Assembly (NCBI GenBank): GCA_017654735.1
Contig: JADPYG010000088.1
Span: 1,116,001-1,180,000, forward strand
Length of the DNA: 64,000 bases
Direction: 5' to 3'
Origin: Vishniacozyma victoriae
Lineage: Eukaryota > Basidiomycota > Tremellomycetes > Tremellales > Bulleribasidiaceae
In this document: positions 43,383 through 55,477 of the stretch, piece by piece
Numbering within the stretch: position 1 is the stretch's first letter
How the letters are laid out: each line of letters begins with the position of its first letter
Made by a program: the position numbers and the translations under genes
The notes under the pieces: generated by a model
What the model was told of the DNA's origin: nothing
Seen by the model: the letters and a program-made list of their open reading frames with translations, nothing else
The model's database searches: none

Positions 43383-43920
43383 CTAACGCCTACCCCCTCC
43401 TCCTCCTCCTCCTCCATAACCACCTCCACCTCCCCCGTACCCACCATATCCTCCACCTCCATTACCACCGCCATAACCCCCGCCATTCCTTGGTGGAGGA
43501 TAAGGATTCGGTGGAGGAGCACCATACGCTCCATTTCCATTACGCGGTAATGTCGGTGGTGGGGGTGGTGCGTATCCTCCGTATGCTGCTGAAGGCGCTC
43601 CGTACGCGTTTCCAGCATATGGATTTGGCGGTGGTGGTGCGCCTCTAGCGTATGGGTTTGGCGGTAATCCTGGATTGCCGTATCCGCCTGCACCGCCGTA
43701 TGCAGCTTGCGGTGGAGGCGCGTATGAGCCGTAGGCTGCTGGGGGTGGTGGCCCTGATCGAGCGCCATACGATCCGTAATCTCCTCCTCCATTCCGGGGT
43801 GGTCGAGGGGCATGATTACCCATACCGGGACCACCCGAGTATCGAGGTCCACCACCTCCACCTCCTCTTCCGCCCCTTCCTCCTCCTGGTCCACCACCTC
43901 TTCTGACCCAATCTTTGTCA
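43383..43920 (-). repeat. Gly/Tyr/Pro-rich low-complexity tail within RAT1
   Basis: Repeated GGx/CCx codons coding poly-Gly, RGG and NPYAxGxPP units at the RAT1 C-terminus, including trinucleotide CCT runs at about 43391-43412. It gives long spurious frames on both strands. Probably disordered and RNA-binding. Confidence 0.7.
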
Positions 43921-46866
43921 CCCTCGCTCAATTGCGCTGGGATAGGCTTGTAGCCTGGTAAAATGACAGAGTGGTGAGGATGAGCTTGGCGGGGGAAATA
44001 GTACCGAACAGACAAAGAATTGTTGGTCGGAATGTCGGGACATTCTTCAATGTTTGGAAGTGGCGTCTCGAGTCTAGAGTGTGGGACACAGTTGGGGTCG
44101 GCAAGTACGGAACCGGAAGTACCGAGTGAAAGCTGAGTATCGATTAATACAGGCTATATTGTCAGCTTTGATGCAAATGAGGCAGCTAGCTGCGCAACAT
44201 ACCTTAGTGGCTGGTTGCAGGGTATACAAACCACAGAATGGCTCATACAACGCATTGTGATCCCCGATAAACATGACGTTATCGCCCCACCTATTTCTCC
44301 GTTTCTCAACGTCCGTCAATTCCGGTTCTTTACTCTTGAGAGCTTTTAGTAATCGCTTCTCGTCGATAAACGGCAGTAAAGCCACACCCTGCCAAACCAT
44401 CTTCTTTCCATTCATATCAATTTCGAAGTCGTCGGGATAGAAATCGATAATGGGTGAGTCGTCTTCCGTCATCAAGCCTTGAAGAGGCATTGGCAAGTGT
44501 ATACGTCTATCTCGTCAATTTTGATCAAACGGAAAGTGCGGTAGCTTACGAAGCGGCAGGGAAGACACCGAGCAATTGTCCATAAGGCGTGAATGGAGCT
44601 GAGTCTTTGAATTGGATATCCAGACTGCCAACATCTTGGAAGTCTTGGGCGAAAGGAGCATAGTGGTAGGGGTAATACCAATCCCAAGCTGGTACTCCTT
44701 GGTAGTAGTATTCCAGCACCCAACACAATCCCTCCATGTAATGCATGGTGATCTTGTCGATTGTCGACCTATCGGCGAGCGTGGTTCCGAACTTTCGCTC
44801 ATAGTATCGCTCTCTGTATCCAGGTTCCCAGAGTCTGTCCTATCAGCTGATGGAACGTATCGAGGCATCGGTAGCTCACCTGACATCATCCTCGTACCCA
44901 TCGACCGTCCCGTCCGCATTGAACTTCAGCTTCTTTTTCGATGCCGGTTGATCACTCTCGACATCAGGAGGAGCATCCAATCCATCGTCCCCGACGATCA
45001 AATCATCCCCCTCATCCTCAGCTTCGACCTCTTCCACTTTCCGCTTGTGTCCATGAGGCTTTTCTTCGGTGCCCTCCTGATCGTCGAGTGTCTGCTGGCC
45101 TTCGAGTGGTACTGCAGCTTCGCCCTCATCCTCGTCAGTCGCAAGAGTGGGCTCTGCGACCTCGCCATCCGCTCCTTCGTCCTCCGCTTGACTCTCTAGC
45201 GCAGCTTTAGCCTGCTCTGGATCAAGTTCTTCCTTCTCCTCCTCATCGTTGTTCTCCAATTTGACAGTATCATCTCCCTCGTCATCCCCATCGACAGTCT
45301 CGCCGTTCATCTCGGCTCGTAGCCGATCAGCAGCCGACATGTTTGCCATCCTGATCGCGCGGCGATTTCGGACGACATCTACGCTAGATTCCGCGTCCAT
45401 GTTGGCAACTCCTCGCTTCATGTTTTCTGCTTCCTTTTCACGTTTCTGAGCGGGATTGAGCTTCTTTTCGGCGGCTTCCTCTTTTGGGACGATATCGAAA
45501 GCGGGTCGAGTCGGTAATGAGGGATGTAAATTGCCACCTCGTGCTGTCTTCGAGGGGTCGACAGCAACGTATTCTTGGCCGTTGAGCTGCATCCCTGATC
45601 CATTCTGAGCATCCTTTCTGAGCTGAGCTGCATCCTGTCGAGCGTGTTCGTCGATTCGTTGACGTTTCTGGCGGGAGTCCTGTCTCTCCTCATCTGAACG
45701 TCAGCTATGCCTCGCAAGAATACAGACGAGCTTACCTTCACGTCTCTTCTGGAAAATGGAATCCTCGTTCTTTGCCAACCCCTCCAAGATGACCTGAGCA
45801 CGAGCAAGATCAACTTTCCCATGATTGGTCAAATACCCTCCCATTCTCGGTAATTCCGTTTTCCAAATCTTGAGTAGCGCATCAATGGCTCCTTCCCTAA
45901 TTTCCAAACTTGGTAGGTGAGGCAAGAAATCATTTCCAACAAAGAAAATCATGAAAATCCAATCATCGATCGCTAATTCCTGGTCGAATGGGAATGGGAC
46001 TGTTGGGACTCGGAGTTCTACCGCTAGGTATTCTCGGAGGACGGACACGTCGAGGAAAATGAATGGTTTCGGGTCGACTGGTTTGGCTTTCTCAACGACA
46101 TTGGGGTCTTTTGGTGGTGCTTGGCCTGAGAAATCAGTTGATGCAACAGAGTGGAAGGGGTCGACATACCTTTACAGTTGGCTACTACGTGGCCTTCAAC
46201 ACCACATTTCTTGCAGACTCGAGGTCCAGTGGATCCTTGGGCAAAGACATCCTCTCGCAAGACTCTAAAGTTCGGCTCGTGAGTCGCCAGTGCCAGCATG
46301 ATCAGATCTGCGTCCTGACTGTCAGCTTTGGATCCATCCAAACAAGAAAAACACAGCTTACCAAACCGTAGATAACATGACTGGTGTTGGCATCCCACCC
46401 AGGATCCGTCCTCTGTCTCCTGATCCAATCGACAATCTTGTGCTCTCCTTCTCCAGGTACACTACTATCTGACAAGATGACCTTGACATCCTTCCATCCG
46501 GGATCGTTCGTGAGCTTCCAAGATATCCAGTACTTGAGCGATTTTGAAAGTAAATCCATGAAAGGTGTTCCGGGGGTGATGGCATTGGTATCCCATGATT
46601 TCTTGTTCATAGCTTCATCTGAAACAGGGTGTCCCATTGCTTCAAATAGCTTGATGGATTCCCTCCTCTCCTCCTCCTTGTCGGCTGCTTCCTGAGCGGC
46701 TCGGAAACGACGCGATCGCTGTTGATTCATTTTGGCACGAGGCGCGACTCCATCTATCGATCAGTCCCACTCTACTTGCCTTCGATGAACGTACCAATAG
46801 CCATCATGAGGACCTTTCTTGGTCTGGCCATGTTGACGACTCTCTCAGTATACTTGAACACCTCGG

Positions 46867-46897
<31 letters not shown>

Positions 46898-47226
46898 CTT
46901 TCCCTCGGGATGAGTACAAGGATGTACGATACCGTTCATATCCACTGATTCTGTCAGCGATCTATTCCATCTAACGCGATCGACGCGACGCGACGGAAAC
47001 ACGTACAGTAGAGATTGTCCACTTCGAAACCATTTGGGTTCTTGGACTCGTATCGGACTGGGACCTCGACGATTTCACCATCTTGATTCCTAACTTTTGT
47101 TGGTGTCTCTTCTGCGACTTTATTAACGATCTTTGGGTATTTCTTCGATAACCATCGGAACAATGCTGGGACACCCTGTTGTGGTTAGTCGGAATACTGT
47201 GCAGGGTGGATGTTGTAGCTCACCAT
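43383..47226 (-). CDS. RAT1: 5'-3' exoribonuclease 2, nuclear (RAT1/XRN2)
   Basis: Nuclear 5'-3' RNA exonuclease for transcription termination and rRNA/snoRNA processing. The first coding exon is just ATG (47224-47226), then a 48-nt intron, then [17 protein letters not shown]. Metal-binding and catalytic blocks: [99 protein letters not shown]. The CCHC knuckle [14 protein letters not shown] distinguishes nuclear XRN2/RAT1 from cytoplasmic XRN1. A long acidic insert (about 45250-44950), a conserved C-terminal half ([47 protein letters not shown]), then a Gly/Tyr/Pro-rich tail with RGG repeats (43383-43920). About eight introns. Very sure. Confidence 0.96.
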
Positions 47227-47484
47227 GACTACCTCTTAGCTCCTCGCTTTTATAAACCCCTTTGTATATGGGGTAATGTATGATACTACTACCTACGTTA
47301 AACCCAGAACCCATCCTCTTGATTCACTCTTGCCACTATCGGTTAACGCCGGAAACTTTTGATTCCGCTTCGAGGGCCCCACATTCGTAGATGACGCGCA
47401 GCAAGTGGAGTATCAGATACAAGGTGGTATCTCTGTATATACCATCGCCAGCGGCATATAACCAAGATTCCCTCTAGATACAGG

Positions 47485-48818
47485 ATGCCAAGGCTGGAAG
47501 GCTCACCAACGCCCAGGGGAAGGGAAACGACGTTTATTCAGAAAGCAAGAGCCTTTCCTGGACAAGTATTGAGGCGGTACGATGCACTCTCGCCAAGACG
47601 GAAGGTAAGTGTCTGAATCGCGTTCGATTGTACAGGACAGGTAGCGGAAGCCTACGCTTCTGGTCAAAGCTTCTATGATTATGATCAGAATGCTATCAGG
47701 AGCTGCGAGAAGGAAAGTGTAATCAAGAGGGAGCGCACAGACGGACGATCTAGCTTGAAACGTTTATATATTGACAGTCCAGTTCTTCATCTGGGGTGTA
47801 GCAACCGTCCAGGTCATCGCCATAATCGCCCTCCTCATCATAACGCCAACAAGAATCATGCAAGTCTTCAACGACTTTGGTCTTAAAATACGCGGGATGG
47901 GGGTTAAAGGATGGTTCCTGTGTATCCTACTAGTCGGTATGTCCCCTTGAGATCTGCCTTGTCTTTGCTGAACCATAGTCCTCGCCTCGCATCCTCCATT
48001 ATTTGGCTTCGCTGGATCAATGTCCCTTATTGGATTCACGTATGGTATCTGGCCTGGATTCTTGATTGCTTCGTTTGCCTCGATGCTCGGGGCAGCAATC
48101 GCCTTCTTGTCCGTCAGAGTAAGTGCCTGTCCTCAAATCCAATGTGACGACACTGACAAATAGACGTTCTTCCCAAAAGTCAAGATGGGGACAAAATGGG
48201 ATGCATTCGGGAATGTCATGAAGCACAAAGGCTTGCCTCTAATCATCATGATTCGGTACTCGCCCATTCCGTGGGCTATTGGCAATGGTCTGTTCGCCGT
48301 GAGTTAGGGTTTGAGCATGCTGCGCTAAGCTGACCCGTAGTCGGTTGAAAGTGTCAAGTTTTACCAATTCATGATCGCCAACCTGTGTGCCAAATCCTAT
48401 CTCGTGTAGTCCACATGCTAATAGCAGCGCACTCCAACCCCGCCTGTTCATCCCCGTATTCATCGGTTCCCGACTCACATCCCTCATCGAAACTCCAGAC
48501 GAACCACACCACGATCCCCTGAAATTCTGGCTTAATCTCGGATCCATAGGTCTCTCAATGATCATTTCGACAGGAACTGGTATTTGGATCTACAGGCTCA
48601 CGCTGGAGCAAATGCGCCAACTTGAAGAAGGGGAACTTGCAGCTAGAGTGCTGGAAGAGGGAGTACCAACTGAAGATATGTATAGGGATGAGATGGAGAT
48701 GGAACTGGATGAGGATGAGCTGGAAGATGAGCCTTTGACTTCGAGGCAGGGGTTGAGGCCTGCTAGGCCGGAGAGGGGTGCTTCGAGGAGGACGAGTGGT
48801 TCTGGAGACGATTATTAG
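47485..48818 (+). CDS. TVP38: TVP38-like Golgi membrane protein (VTT/DedA-like domain)
   Basis: Multi-pass Golgi membrane protein of the TVP38/TMEM64 family; VTT-domain proteins are linked to lipid scrambling and vesicle traffic. The start (MPRLEGSPTPRGRETTFIQKARAFPGQVLRRY..LSPRRK) matches the TVP38 N-terminus; the frame then requires a 178-nt intron (47605-47782) before FFIWGVATVQVIAIIALLII. The VTT core includes FGFAGSMSLIGFTYGIWPGFLIASFASMLGAAIAFLSVR, GLPLIIMIRYSPIPWAIGNGLFASVESVKFYQF (the GLPLIxLIRxSPxP signature) and RLFIPVFIGSRLTSL. Tail acidic then basic (SRQGLRPARPERGASRR). Stop 48816-48818. Divergent from RAT1 with 258 bp between starts. Confidence 0.87.
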
Positions 48819-48936
48819 TTTATCACTGTACAATATCAATCAAAAGTTTATAACGTGTAGAGCATGCACCTTTTATTTTTCACTCTTTCGCTCATCGCAG
48901 TGCCAATTCGTTTACGGCTAGCACTGATCATATGCA

Positions 48937-50137
48937 TCAATTAGCATACCAGTCCAAGAATAATAATGCTAAACTAGCCCCTATCAAGAAAATAAGTAAA
49001 AACATTCTTCCCTCCTCTCCCCTCTTTTTAGCCTGGACCAATTGTTGTCCAGCCTTCTTCATCTCCCCAACACTCCCAACAGCCTCTTCATACAATCTAT
49101 CCGTAATCTCCGTCTGCTGGACAAGATTCTTCACCAGCTCAGTCTGTAAACTTGATATCTCCAGTAACGATCTTTCGGCGGATAATACAGATGAGAGGGT
49201 TGATTCCATGTTTTCTAGTAATGCCGAGTTTTCTGATTCAAGAGCTTGTAGCTGGACTGGCGATAGTTGAGATTCGATAGATGGTTCATCAGACGGTATG
49301 ATCGGTTTCGACATTTCATTCCCATTTTGTCCAGTGAGGCCGGACGTGATTCCTTCGAACCAGGATGTTTCCTTCCCCACCCCTAGCTTGGCAGCTTCCT
49401 TGGCCGCCTGTCCACCCAGACTCTTGTTTCTTTCTTCTCTCCTTCGACTTCTCTCTTCCTGCAAGTCTGTCAGGTTGGCAGACGTCTTTGCAAGTCTATC
49501 ATTTAGAGTCCAAAGAACTGATGATCGATGTGCTTTGATTAAAGGTTCGAATGGATCAGACGAGGGTGCGAGAGATGGTAATAGGGTTTGAAGTCTTGAT
49601 AGTGGGGCTTTCTGGACTTGCCGAGCTATATGTCAGCCTCTCTTTGTCCAAAGCTCACGAGAAGGTGACTGACCCTTTTCAGAACGCTCTAAATCATATA
49701 ACCTTTCCTTGCATCTCCTCAAAATCATCCTTCCCCGCAGATCAATTTCATCCCTCTCTCGATCACTCAGATAAGTGCTTCCCTTCCATCTACTTAAATC
49801 ATCATCTGCTTGACTACCACTTGCCTGAGGGCGTTGACGGCGGGATATAGGTGGTTCCGTTATTGATAGGTAGGGTTTTCGAATTGTCTGAAGGAGTGCT
49901 GTCAGGGATTCGAGGTGGACATGCTGCCTATCAGCATACGATGCCCACAGATTATTTGGTATATGCAGAGGCTCTCACTATCCGGTATGCTTCTTGTAGA
50001 AAGACTTCATCTCCCTCTTTGCCCTTTCCCTTGTCTCTAGCCCGACTGGTATCTCTTGCTCGTGTAGGTGAAGTCGCGCGAGATGAGCCTTGCACGATGA
50101 GGTCCTTGAATGTAGCGGTATTATCACTGTAGACCAT
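48937..50137 (-). CDS. UFE1: ER Qa-SNARE, syntaxin 18/Ufe1-like
   Basis: Qa-SNARE for retrograde Golgi-to-ER fusion. The ATG at 50137 (MVYSDNTATFKDLI) opens a basic low-complexity N-terminal region (SSRATSPTRARDTSRARDKGKGK), then the STX18 N-terminal helices (YLSDRERDEIDLRGRMILRRCKERLYDLE). The SNARE motif lies near residues 240-300 (NMESTLSSVLSAERSLLEISSLQTELVKNLVQQTEITDRLYEEAVGSVGEMKKAGQQL) and is followed by a single C-terminal anchor ending FLLIFLIGASLALLFLDWYAN; LLFLDWY is characteristic of this family. Four or five introns. Converges on TVP38 with 119 bp between stops. Confidence 0.82.
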
Positions 50138-50325
50138 ACTGAGCCAGTGCAAGAGCTAGAGGCAGGAGACGTAGTGTAGTATAGTGAGTGCGTGCTAAAC
50201 GACGGTCTATGACGAGACGCAACTTGATTCATTGTGCCTGAGATTGGCTGTGGCATCGCAACAATTACTCTACACTACATGAGAATGACCATTCATCACA
50301 AGCTCTGCATACAAGTGTCCAACTC

Positions 50326-52071
50326 TCAGCTCGTCCCAGATCCAGATCCGGATGCAGAAGGAGCATCACTCGTCCCCGCTGAGCTGCCGTTGGCACTGGC
50401 ATTCGCCTTTCGTGGATCCGGAATTTTCAGAATCTTGCTCAATGCGACCAACTGGACAGGGCTGAATTTTCTCAAATCACTAGTATATCAGTCTTTTCCT
50501 GATGAGAATGGATGATACTCACAGAGAGACCAAAGCGTAATTTGGATCATCGTGCTGTACCCCAATATGTGCAGGTGGCTTGACAGCTGGATTCGCCTCT
50601 CTGCTGAGTATACCCGCTTTTAAGAGGTCTGGAATCGATGTTCTGAGAAATCAGATATGCGACAAGGGAGTAAGAGAGACGTACATTGGGAAAGAGATGT
50701 TGACGGGCCCTTTCAGCATCTCACCTCCTAGTACATTTGCGGGGTCTTCCCCTTGTATGGATCTGGGCTTGGAACTCCCGCTAGCTGCGGGGCTGGGTGC
50801 CGGCGAGCCCGCTGGAGATGGCGCGGAAGATGTCTGAGCGGCCGAGGCAGAAGCCGCTGCCGGAGATGCTGGACCAGGGCTTGGACTTGCTGTTGCTGAT
50901 ATCGGGCTTTGTCTCGAAGTGGAAGGGGTGGCAGTTTTGGATTGAGCTACATGCGTCATAGCTTGTTCCCGAAGTCCACCTCCTCCTCTTGGTCTCCCCC
51001 TACCCCTTGTTGGTGTCGGTGTTGAATGATGAGGTGATGCAGCGGTAGAAGGAGATTGTGATTTAGGAGTAGCTTTAGCAGGAGTTTTCGATGTGACAGC
51101 AGGTGATGCTTTAGCAGCAGCTTGTCTTGCTTGTGCTTCTTTGGCCGCGGCAGCTTCTTTGGCTTGTTGTACTCTTGCTCTTTCTGCGTTGTTCCTGCTA
51201 ATCGCTTCTATGCCACGTTGATAGGCTGCTTGCTCCTCTCTTTTCTTTGCGGCTATTTCGATAGTGTCCCTTTCTGCGTTTAAACGTCGATAGTCTCGTT
51301 GGATGTTTGATACTTCGTCTCGAAGGACAGAGGTGGATTCTCGGATGAATGAAATGAGGTCTACGGTAGGTGATGGTTTCTGTTCATGAGCGTGACATGC
51401 AGTTTAAGAGGAGGGACTTACGGATCCATCACGGAGACGACCCCTCATCAGGTGATTTTGGATATTCCTCATTCTCGAGACAATGGCTTGAGCTGCTTTC
51501 TCTTCTTTCTCGTCAGCATTCTTTTCTCTTCCTCCAAGTAGACATAGTAGAGTAGGATTAGGGAGAACATACCTTCTTCTTCCCTCTGTCTCCTCTCGGC
51601 CTCAGTCTCATCCCCCTGCCCATCCAATTCCTCATCACAAACTTGCCAAATATGATACGGCACCAATTTCTCCACTACATCCTCGTACGATTTAAATGCT
51701 GTAGGTTTCTCAGGAAAGAGTGTCGAGACCTGATCAGAAGCGAGGGCGAGGTGGAAACCCATTGTCGTACGTTCCATGACTGCTTGCTCGGGTTCGTTGA
51801 AACCCATTGTTGTCCATTTTCGTTTTCGATTAATACTCCCTCTTTCGATCCATGATTGCGGAGCTGATGCGTTCCCACCGACACTCCCACTTCCACTTCC
51901 ACTGGCGACTGCATTGCCATTGCCATTGGTATAGGTGTGACCGTTGGGACGAGTCAAAGGGGGTTTACTGGTAGGAATGGAAGAAGGGGTGTTTGCGATT
52001 CCGTTGATAGGTTGATGTGTGTTGTTTACATTATTAACAGATGAGGTATGAGGAGTAGAATGACTAGACAT
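50326..52071 (-). CDS. GLTSCR1-domain protein, candidate SWI/SNF-family chromatin subunit
   Basis: The block FKSYEDVVEKLVPYHIWQVCDEEL (about 51690-51620) fits the GLTSCR1 domain of animal BICRA/BICRAL (F-x-s-x-x-D-x-x-x-x-L-x-PYH-x-x-Q), which anchors noncanonical BAF complexes. Before it is a Ser/Asn-rich N-terminus and a cluster of motifs, FNEPEQAVMERTTMGFHLALASDQVSTLFP. A coiled coil (RRQREEEEEKAAQAIVSRMRNIQ, then DYRRLNAERDTIEIAAKKREEQ) is followed by a long Ala/Ser/Pro/Lys-rich region with an AT-hook-like RGRGRPRGGGG (near 50985-51010), and a conserved-looking end, FSPVQLVALSKILKIPDP. Start ATG 52071; stop 50326-50328. Function follows from the domain family only. Confidence 0.58.
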
Positions 52072-52433
52072 GCTCTATTGATGGCGGAGCAGGCTGTTGT
52101 CGTTGTCGTGGGATTTCCTCCACCGGTATTGATGGCTCGAATTTACAAGGGAGCAGAGCACGGGATCAGCTAATTAATTATATTGAACGGAATCAATTTA
52201 TTGGGCTTGTGCAATAGCAGTAGTCACTCTTTGGCATAAGGTTATGTGCAAGGAGAAACCTGAAATCATGCATGCGTACTGAAACAAGCATTTGTAAGTA
52301 TCTACAGAGAATGATCCACCCTAATAATGTTTGTTGTATATACTTGATTCTTTTCTGATTGGAGTTGAAGCGATGGATTGGCCGATTCTGGGATGTATGT
52401 TGAGGATTCACTATGTTTACACAGGGCCAGCTA

Positions 52434-54875
52434 TCAAAGCTGTAGAGGTGGAGGAGCAACATTCGTGCTGCTCATACTCATACGAGCAGTCCTTCTCTTC
52501 TCCTTTCTAGACATTGGTCTACTCTCGTCTCCTTCCCTCACAGGAGCAAGGACGGGCGACAGGACTAAACCCCTTCCGGAAATTGGTCCTGCGAGTGTAT
52601 CGGTCATTCCGTATCCTCTCCCGACTGGCGAAGAGAATGGTTGGCGCATACGGAATGATGAAGCGAAGGCCGGATCGATCTCCATGCCATCGTGCAAAGC
52701 TCGATCGCGTCCAGCAGAAGAAAGGATATTCCGTCGCATGTAGGTCGATACGGGTACTCGATCGAATCGCATCGAGTGATGATGCATTTGTTCATCGTTG
52801 GCGCTTTCGTATTCCAAGACTGAAGATTCAATCATGTCTTCAAGAGACATCATGACTTCCCCCTCGGATTCGGAAGTAGTTTTTTCGCCATCTTCCAATG
52901 CCTCGGCTCGTTTCGCCTTGACATACCTCGGATGACCGGGGATGGAAGAGTACCTTGCCTGTTTGTGCAGCTTGTCGAGGTGCGCGTTTGTCTGTACGCG
53001 AGGTGAAAACAGGTCCATCGATGGTTTGCGTTTACGTTCGGGCAGAGAGGATCGAGACGAGGCAACGGATCCTTTTCGATCTCGGGCAGTTCGTCGTTTG
53101 TGGGTGAATGGTGATTTTGTAGCCGACTTGGAGCCATCGATCACGGCGCATTGTGCTGGATCGTCAATGACTGGATGGAATGTTCCCATTGTAGGTAAGG
53201 CTACAGCTGGGGTTGCCGAGCCAGGCGTAAGGGGTACGGTCGGAGCAGCAGCGGCGGCAGCAGGGGCATTGGTGCTGCTCGAACTTGTCGATAGGGCAGG
53301 AGTATCCGGATCAAGTGGGAGCGAAGTGTCGGTGACTATTATCGAAGGTCCAAGCTGTTCTACAGGAGATGGAGCATCGTGCATTCCAATTTGAGTGTCC
53401 ATGAGCTGTTGCAAGGCCGGACTGTCGAGCATGGGCATATCATCTTCGTCCATCGAGTCGGTCGTATTCCCGCCTTCATCTTCATCACTTAGACCAGACC
53501 AGCTTGAAGCATCGCTATCCTCATCCGGATCGATTCGTAGTTCCGGTTCATTACTGACGACGGTACTATCACCGACTGAACCGGCTGTACGGGATTGTGA
53601 TCCACGTTCTTTGCGTGTTTTTGATCGTGCAGGTCGAGTATGAACCAGTTCAAGTTCACCTTTCCAATTCTGCATGACGATGAATGGTCGATCACTGCTT
53701 TCCATTGGGGCGATAGGATCCGCTGGGTGGGTAGAGACTCCAAAGGCGTCAAATTGTTCTTCGTCGGAAGAGGAAGAGTATTCTTCATCGTCCGACATCA
53801 TTGCGTCAGAATCATGCGAGGTCGAGACGGATTCCCTTCCGGCCTCGGATCCGGACAAGTGGTCAATGTAGATCTGGCATCAGTACCCGAACAAAATAGC
53901 AGTAACGTGAACCTACACCCTCCTCGTCCTCCTCGGTCTCGTCGTCGGAATCTCCCCACCAGTCGATGCCGAGGGTGTGGGCTTCTAGCTCGAATTCGGG
54001 CCCGGCGCCGTAGGCTAGATCTTCGATCCCTTGACCGGCCAACGAGTCGGGCAGGCCAAGCATCATATCGTCCTGGTCGGCTTGGTGAGCAAGTGGGTTT
54101 CGACCATGGTCGGACTCATCGTCGCCAAAGGAGGAAGCGTCGTCGAGGTCTGTCGTCTTGTACAGTGGACGGGAGGATGACTGCAGAGTAAGCACTAGTG
54201 CAACGGAAGAGACTCACAGATGCGAGATTGCTGTCGTCAAATTTTGCGTCACGAGCGCGTCTTCGCTCGACCTCTTCCATCTTCGTGTTTCTCTTTCTCT
54301 CCCTCCCTCGAGGGCCAGTCTCCTTGTACTTGGCAGGCTCATCCGCCTTTCCCTTTCCCTTTCTATCATGGCTCTTTGGCGTAGGGTCATTCTTTTTCGT
54401 TCGTTTAGGTGTAAGGTCCTGTTCTATCTGCATAGAATCGTCATCCTCTTCATTATCGGATGATTGAGGGGTGAGGTCCGAATCCGAGTCGGTCATGGAC
54501 ATGGGGTGTCTTGTTCGGTCTTGTGTAGGTTGTTTACGTGTTGGTTTTGTGGGGGTGGGGCGCATTGATGTGGGTTTGGTAGGTTTGGCTCGTGGGCTTG
54601 CGGTCGGCTTTGTTTTGTGGGAATTGGGAGTGGGTTTATTGGGGGAGGAGGCTAAATGTTAGCGCCGGCTTGACAACGGGTGTAGGTGAGACGAGGAATG
54701 TGTACGGTAGTGTTGGATAGGAGTGTTTGGATCTTCTAACGGTATAGCCGCGACTGAGACAGTTTGCAGACTCTAATTCCCAGGAAAACATGGCACACGA
54801 CAACGACAAGGAGGGGATGCACTCACTCTTTCTCCTCCCCGTTGCCCCAAGCATCGAGCTGTTACTAGAGACCAT
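52434..54875 (-). CDS. Uncharacterised large acidic, Ser-rich nuclear-type protein
   Basis: Family not recognised. The ATG at 54875 lies in a 49-nt first coding exon; a 175-nt intron (54826-54652) leads to a basic/Pro/Thr-rich region (KPTASPRAKPTKPTS..), an acidic and Lys-rich middle (DDSMQIEQDLTPKRTKKN; RGRERKRNTKMEEVERRRARDAKFDD), then acidic patches (WWGDSDDETEEDEEG) and a long Ser/Asp/Ala-rich last exon. Features in the last exon: SSDRPFIVMQNWKGELELV, FSPRVQTNAHLDKLHKQARY with HPRYVKAKRAEALE, MSLEDMIESSVLEYES and a C-terminal MSRKEKRRTARMS. About 720 residues, mostly disordered. Composition suggests a nuclear regulatory protein (transcription or chromatin). Two further introns at about 53915-53873 and 54220-54184 (the donor of the former, GTAGGT, is unusual). 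Confidence 0.6.
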
Positions 54876-55198
54876 GTCTCTCAGCGTCTAGTAGGTATGA
54901 AATTGTTGTTTTCTTCTCTGTTCTTGTAATTGTCGAATGGTCGTGTGAAGTGGGGGACTAGTGAAAATTTACTACAAGGGCTAGGTGTTGTTGTTGTTGA
55001 TGTTGTGTGAGGTTGTAGATACATCTAAGCTTGGGTGGGTCGAGGGGTGTGCTGAAAGGTGTCCAATATTGTCCCAGGCTTGTGTAGTAGTATAGTATAG
55101 TATGTATGGTGCAATACTGAGCTGGTAGTGGGTGATGGTAGACAGAATGATGAATTGAGCTAACGAGGAAATAATTGCAAACCCACGAGGGATATTCA

Positions 55199-55218
55199 GG
55201 GTTTAAGGGTTTTAGGGT
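55199..55218 (+). promoter_or_regulatory. Telomere-like AGGGTTT/TTAGGG motif
   Basis: AGGGTTTAAGGGTTTTAGGG at 55199-55218 contains TTTAGGG-like units, similar to telobox or Tbf1/Myb-type sites that regulate some fungal genes. It lies about 325 bp upstream of the uncharacterised gene's start. Could be chance in low-complexity DNA. Confidence 0.3.
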
Positions 55219-55477
55219 ATAACAATGGAATCAGGGTAAACACTAATCAAAGGATGGTGTTCCTGATCTATCGATAATGGTCTTAGAAGGGGGTGGTATT
55301 GACAGACAGTCAGTGTAGTACAGCGCTGGTTGGTGTCGGCAGGATGGAGCAATGGGCGGTCAGAGAGTGGTGACGGGCCTCGAGCTCGAGGTATGTGGCA
55401 TAGGACTGATCTTCAGTGTGAATACTTGTCCACGGACTGTGCTCACGCCCGGCCCTTCGGCCTCCCTTCGGTCGCAC

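Noticed and set aside
43390..43500. Short trinucleotide repeats as a possible CRISPR or minisatellite
   Set aside because: They are Gly codons of the RAT1 C-terminal tail, in frame with the rest of the protein.
44612..45199. 195-codon + strand frame opposite RAT1
   Set aside because: It is the antisense shadow of the acidic RAT1 insert, whose Glu/Asp codons produce stop-poor complement.
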